This document shows, one piece after another, positions 61,280 through 64,000 of a stretch of 64,000 nucleotides of DNA. The notes beneath the pieces were generated by a model that searched no databases, had not been told where the DNA came from, and saw only the letters and a list, made by a program, of their open reading frames with translations. Numbering within the stretch: position 1 is the stretch's first letter; every line of letters begins with the position of its first letter. The stretch comes from Nocardioides caeni. Lineage in GTDB: Bacteria > Actinomycetota > Actinomycetes > Propionibacteriales > Nocardioidaceae. A program made the translations under genes and the position numbers. The stretch is taken from positions 286,145 through 350,144 of the forward strand of contig NZ_STGW01000003.1 of NCBI RefSeq assembly GCF_004912195.1, read 5' to 3'.

Positions 61280-62203
61280 TCATCGGCCGCCGGTGGCGAG
61301 CATCTCGTCCATGACGGCGCGGGCGATGCCCAGGCCGCCGAGGTGGCTCTCGCCGTCGATCACGCTCATCGTGGCGTCCGGCAGCAGTCTCACGCAGTGC
61401 TCGCCGTGCTGGAAGGGCACGATGTGGTCGGCGTCGCCATGCCACCACCGGACCGGCACCGTGACGTCCTCCAGGCGGAAGCCCCACTCGCGGGTGAAGA
61501 GGATCAGGTCCGACAGCGGCGCCGAGATCTGGAACCTGCTGCCGTTGAGGAGGTCGTCGAGGAACATCGCCTTGATCTCGGGGCGGGCGAGCATGTTCTT
61601 GTCGCCGGGAGGCTGCACCGCCGCATACAGGTCGAGCGCGGAGCCGGCGAGGGGCTTGATCGTCCGGATGACTCCACTCAGTGCGACACCCACCGGCACC
61701 CGCGCCACCGACAGCACCGGCGCAGCCGCCTTGGCGAGCTGGATGATCCCGCCGTCCGCGGCGTCGGGTCCACGGGTGGGCGCGACGCCACCGAGGACGC
61801 CCAGGGCGTGCACCCGGTCAGGCATGGCCGCACCCGCCGCGAGCGTGTAAGGCCCACCGCCCGACAGACCGATGACCCGGCACGTGTCGACGGCGAGCGC
61901 GTCGAGCAGCAGGGCGAGGTCCTCGGTCCAGTCCAGAACGTTCTCATAGACGTGAGGCGTCGAGGATCCGATGCCGGGGCGGTCGATGCCGATGATCCGG
62001 GCGCCGACCTCCTCGGCGTACGCACGCGCGTCGAGCGGGATCTGACGTCGGGCACCGGGGGTGCCGTGCAGCCAGACCAACGCCTCGCCCCGCGGAGACC
62101 CGTACTCGGCGAAGCTGAGCCGGCGGCCGTCGCGCACGGCGACACTTCCCTCGAGCGTCGGACGCTTCGGCTGCTCGGACGCACGGCCTACCGGGAGACT
62201 CAT
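61280..62203 (-). CDS. Alpha/beta hydrolase
   Basis: A 307-residue hydrolase: VWLHGTPGARRQIPLDARAY, IGIDRPGIGSSTPH, nucleophile in CRVIGLSGGGPYTLAAG (GLSGG), WWHGDADHIVPFQHGEH and IDGESHLGGLG with the late histidine. Matches the general alpha/beta hydrolase class often named alpha/beta fold hydrolase next to secreted or lipid genes; substrate unknown. The 208-bp region 61072-61279 upstream of it (downstream of the DUF3145 start) holds no supported feature. Confidence 0.9.
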   Translation of the reverse strand: MSLPVGRASEQPKRPTLEGSVAVRDGRRLSFAEYGSPRGEALVWLHGTPGARRQIPLDARAYAEEVGARIIGIDRPGIGSSTPHVYENVLDWTEDLALLLDALAVDTCRVIGLSGGGPYTLAAGAAMPDRVHALGVLGGVAPTRGPDAADGGIIQLAKAAAPVLSVARVPVGVALSGVIRTIKPLAGSALDLYAAVQPPGDKNMLARPEIKAMFLDDLLNGSRFQISAPLSDLILFTREWGFRLEDVTVPVRWWHGDADHIVPFQHGEHCVRLLPDATMSVIDGESHLGGLGIARAVMDEMLATGGR

Positions 62204-62259
62204 GCGACGGAGTGTGGCAGGTGGACAGCACCCGCGTCCGAGTGTCCTAAGGTTCGACC

Positions 62260-62859
62260 ATGACTGCACCCACGGGCACCTCCGGGCCCGGCCGTCGGCG
62301 GGCCACCAAGCCGGTTCGGCCCGCCGGCCTCGGCGTGACCCGGGTGCCACGGCCGTCCTTCCAGGCGCGAGGCTGGCGCATCACCGGTGCGGTGGCGACC
62401 GCGGCCCTCCTCGTCGGCTGGTTCACCTGGTACGCCATGACCCCCGAGGAGCTGTCCACGACCGAGAGCACCATCAGTGCCACCGGTGTCGTCGGCGCAC
62501 CCGTCTACTTCGGGATGTACGCCCCCGGCAAGAGCTTCGACCGCACGCTGCGCGTCAACGGCGTGAAGGTCCGCGCCACCACCAGCGCGGACCTGACGAT
62601 AACGCCGCTGCTGTGCCGCCGCGGCACGGTGGGCGTCACCACCCGACCCGAGCAGTTCTGCGCCGAGCTGATCGACCCCGAGGGCGAGCGCCTCACCGGC
62701 GACGACTCGATCGTGTTGAAGGTCGAGGCCGACCAACCGGTCACCGCCGTCGTCAACCAGATCGAGATCGCCTACCGGGAGGACCTCCGGTGGGACACCC
62801 AGCCAGCCGGAGCCGGCCAGGCGATCGTGTCGATCACCGGACGCCCGACCTCCGAGTAG
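62260..62859 (+). CDS. Membrane-anchored conserved hypothetical protein
   Basis: 199 residues. A basic cytoplasmic N-terminus (about 1-42) is followed by one transmembrane helix (about 43-60, ITGAVATAALLVGWFTWYA), then an external beta-rich domain. That domain contains PVYFGMYAPGKSFDRTLRV, TPLLCRRGTVGV and PEQFCAELIDPEGERLTG. The two cysteines could form a disulphide. No family identified. Convergent to the TPR gene. Confidence 0.7.
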   Translation: MTAPTGTSGPGRRRATKPVRPAGLGVTRVPRPSFQARGWRITGAVATAALLVGWFTWYAMTPEELSTTESTISATGVVGAPVYFGMYAPGKSFDRTLRVNGVKVRATTSADLTITPLLCRRGTVGVTTRPEQFCAELIDPEGERLTGDDSIVLKVEADQPVTAVVNQIEIAYREDLRWDTQPAGAGQAIVSITGRPTSE

Positions 62860-62860
62860 C

Positions 62861-63871
62861 TCAGGAGTCGAGCTTCTTCTCCAGCGCCTCTGCCCGCTCC
62901 GCCGCGTCGGTCGCCTCCTCCGCGTCGATCGCGTTGGTCTTGTGGAACCACTTCAACGCATCGTTGGTGCGCCCGGCTTCCTCCAGCGTGTCCGCATAGG
63001 CATAGCGCAGTCGCACGACCCACTCCTCGCGGCTCTTGCTGTTGAGCGGAGCGACCTCGAGCGTGCGCAACGCCGCGTCGAGCTGACCGAGGTCGCGGCG
63101 GGCGCCGGCCTCGACGATCGTCATCTCGGCCTTGGCTGACGCTTCGAAGCGGGCGACCGAAGGACTCTTGGCAAGCTCCAGCGCGCGCGTCGGGTTCCCG
63201 AGCGCGCGGTGGCAGTCGGCCATGATCGGCAGGTAGGCCGTCGCACCGTTCATCCGCTTCGCTGCGCGCAGCTCGGCGAGCGCCTCGGCGTAGTGACCGG
63301 CCGCATAGGCCGTCTCGCCCACGGCCTCGCGGACCACAGCCAGGCGAGACGCCCGGGCCTTGGCAGCGAGCGTGTGCTGGTAGGCGACCTCCGCGTCCTC
63401 GTCGATGAGCGCGCCGGCCGCCGCCAGGTGTCGCGCCACGCGAGCGGCCAGCTTCTCCGGCAGGCCCTTCAGCTGGGCGCGGGCAGAGGCGCTCAGCTCG
63501 GCACCGGTGATGTCATCCGGAAGCGGCGGACCGTCATAGGTCTCCTGATCGACCCTCCGCTCACGCGGCTCGCGCGTCTCACCGCGCGCGGCGTCGTCAC
63601 GGCGCGGGCCGGAGCGCCCCTGCGGGCCCTTGCCCTGAGCGCCCTGCGGCGTCCGCGACCCTCCCGACTTGCGGGGGCCACCGGCGCCCGGAGCGTCATC
63701 GCGCCGCGGACCTCCCGACCGACCGGTCGGCTTACCGCCGCCGGAGCGCCCCGCACCGCTGGCGCCGGCGCCGTCACGCCGTCCGGTGCCGCCCTTGCGA
63801 GCATCCGATCCGGGACGGGAGGAGGAGCTCTTCCTTGCGCCGCTGCTGCGGGGGCGTCGCTCGTCTGCCAC
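62861..63871 (-). CDS. TPR-repeat protein with basic disordered N-terminus
   Basis: 336 residues. The first 105 are Gly/Arg/Ser/Asp-rich and disordered (SSGARKSSSSRPGSDARKGG and more). From about 120, helical repeats follow: YAAGHYAEALAELRAAKRMN, ADCHRALGNPTRALELAKSP and AYADTLEEAGRTNDALKWFH, degenerate TPRs. The basic tail suggests RNA or ribosome contact; it lies next to the rRNA operon end. Conserved in related Actinobacteria without known function. GTG start with the neighbouring rRNA terminator upstream. Confidence 0.78.
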   Translation of the reverse strand: MADERRPRSSGARKSSSSRPGSDARKGGTGRRDGAGASGAGRSGGGKPTGRSGGPRRDDAPGAGGPRKSGGSRTPQGAQGKGPQGRSGPRRDDAARGETREPRERRVDQETYDGPPLPDDITGAELSASARAQLKGLPEKLAARVARHLAAAGALIDEDAEVAYQHTLAAKARASRLAVVREAVGETAYAAGHYAEALAELRAAKRMNGATAYLPIMADCHRALGNPTRALELAKSPSVARFEASAKAEMTIVEAGARRDLGQLDAALRTLEVAPLNSKSREEWVVRLRYAYADTLEEAGRTNDALKWFHKTNAIDAEEATDAAERAEALEKKLDS

Positions 63872-63912
63872 GTTCGTGCACCTGTCCTTCGAAGTCCGCT
63901 ATGGAGTGATCA

Positions 63913-63959
63913 TTCAACCAAAACGCAGTAGGGGCCACCCGAAACCGGGTGGCCCCTAC
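63913..63959 (-). terminator. Rho-independent terminator of the rRNA operon
   Basis: GTAGGGGCCACCCG (63928-63941) pairs perfectly with CGGGTGGCCCCTAC (63946-63959). On the minus strand it is followed by TGCGTTTTGG, a short T-tract. It lies 9 bp past the 5S rRNA 3' end. Confidence 0.9.
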
Positions 63960-63968
63960 GCAATGTTT

Positions 63969-64000
63969 GTCCGGCGGCGTCCTACTCTCCCACATCCTCT
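63969..64000 (-). rRNA. 5S rRNA, 3' end (truncated by the window edge)
   Basis: The minus strand reads AGAGGATGTGGGAGAGTAGG, then ACGCCGCCGGAC, the conserved 3' portion of actinobacterial 5S rRNA. The rest of the gene, and presumably 23S and 16S, lie beyond base 64000 and are read toward this terminator. Confidence 0.92.

Overview
High-GC actinobacterial chromosome, most consistent with Nocardioidaceae (Nocardioides-like). The basis is the very high G+C, frequent GTG starts and 4-nt start/stop overlaps, leaderless-type promoters, the FasR-FabD-FabH-ACP-FabF locus, DUF3052 beside a homodimeric-type AceE, DUF3145, and dispersed palindromic repeats. No integrase, transposase, prophage or CRISPR array was seen.

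Layout. 1-8.2 kb: tail of a GyrI-like gene, a 2H phosphoesterase, cobT-cobS, an RNB-nuclease/cobU pair, yaaA, and a phosphatase/zinc-ribbon/Nif3 operon. 8.2-19.2 kb: cobalamin riboswitch and an 11-gene cobalamin operon (cobG, cobH, cobIJ, cobL, cobM, a ChlI-ChlD-type chelatase subunit, bluB, cobO, cobB, cobC). 19.2-24.9 kb: secreted CAP protein, a second riboswitch with cbtB-cbtA-cobD-SDR, and an HxlR/NmrA redox pair. 24.9-32.1 kb: a minus-strand operon behind a third riboswitch (cobN, cobF, a 2Fe-2S protein, cobQ, cobK). 32.2-33.8 kb: a hypothetical gene and an HTH/nucleotidyltransferase pair. 33.7-40.5 kb: acyl-CoA synthetase; a poly-Asp membrane protein with sensor kinase and response regulator; an Asp/Arg-rich exported protein with a Ser/Thr kinase; a small Imm-like membrane protein; a TetR regulator. 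40.5-48.4 kb: TetR-controlled acyl-CoA catabolic operon. 48.4-51.4 kb: tRNA-Val, peroxiredoxin, acyl-CoA synthetase, DUF3052. 51.6-60.5 kb: aceE, a hydrolase and the fasR-fab locus. 60.5-64 kb: DUF3145, a hydrolase, an anchored protein, a TPR protein, and the 3' end of a 5S rRNA gene.

Together these encode nearly all of aerobic cobalamin synthesis, from precorrin-2 methylation through cobalt uptake and chelation, adenosylation, amidation and nucleotide-loop assembly. Uroporphyrinogen methyltransferase (cobA) is absent and must lie elsewhere. Three cobalamin riboswitches give feedback control.

Two observations stand out. (1) Palindromic repeats recur between genes and also lie in frame inside cobIJ, cobB and cobN (twice). 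They also supply the stop of cobN, the likely start of cobF and the stop of cobK. One 124-bp composite copy has the same length and reading frame in cobIJ and cobN. (2) The poly-Asp/kinase/regulator operon and the nearby Asp/Arg-rich protein/Ser-Thr kinase operon share the same promoter signature (an inverted repeat running into direct repeats with 11-bp period). This suggests one autoregulated envelope-sensing regulon.
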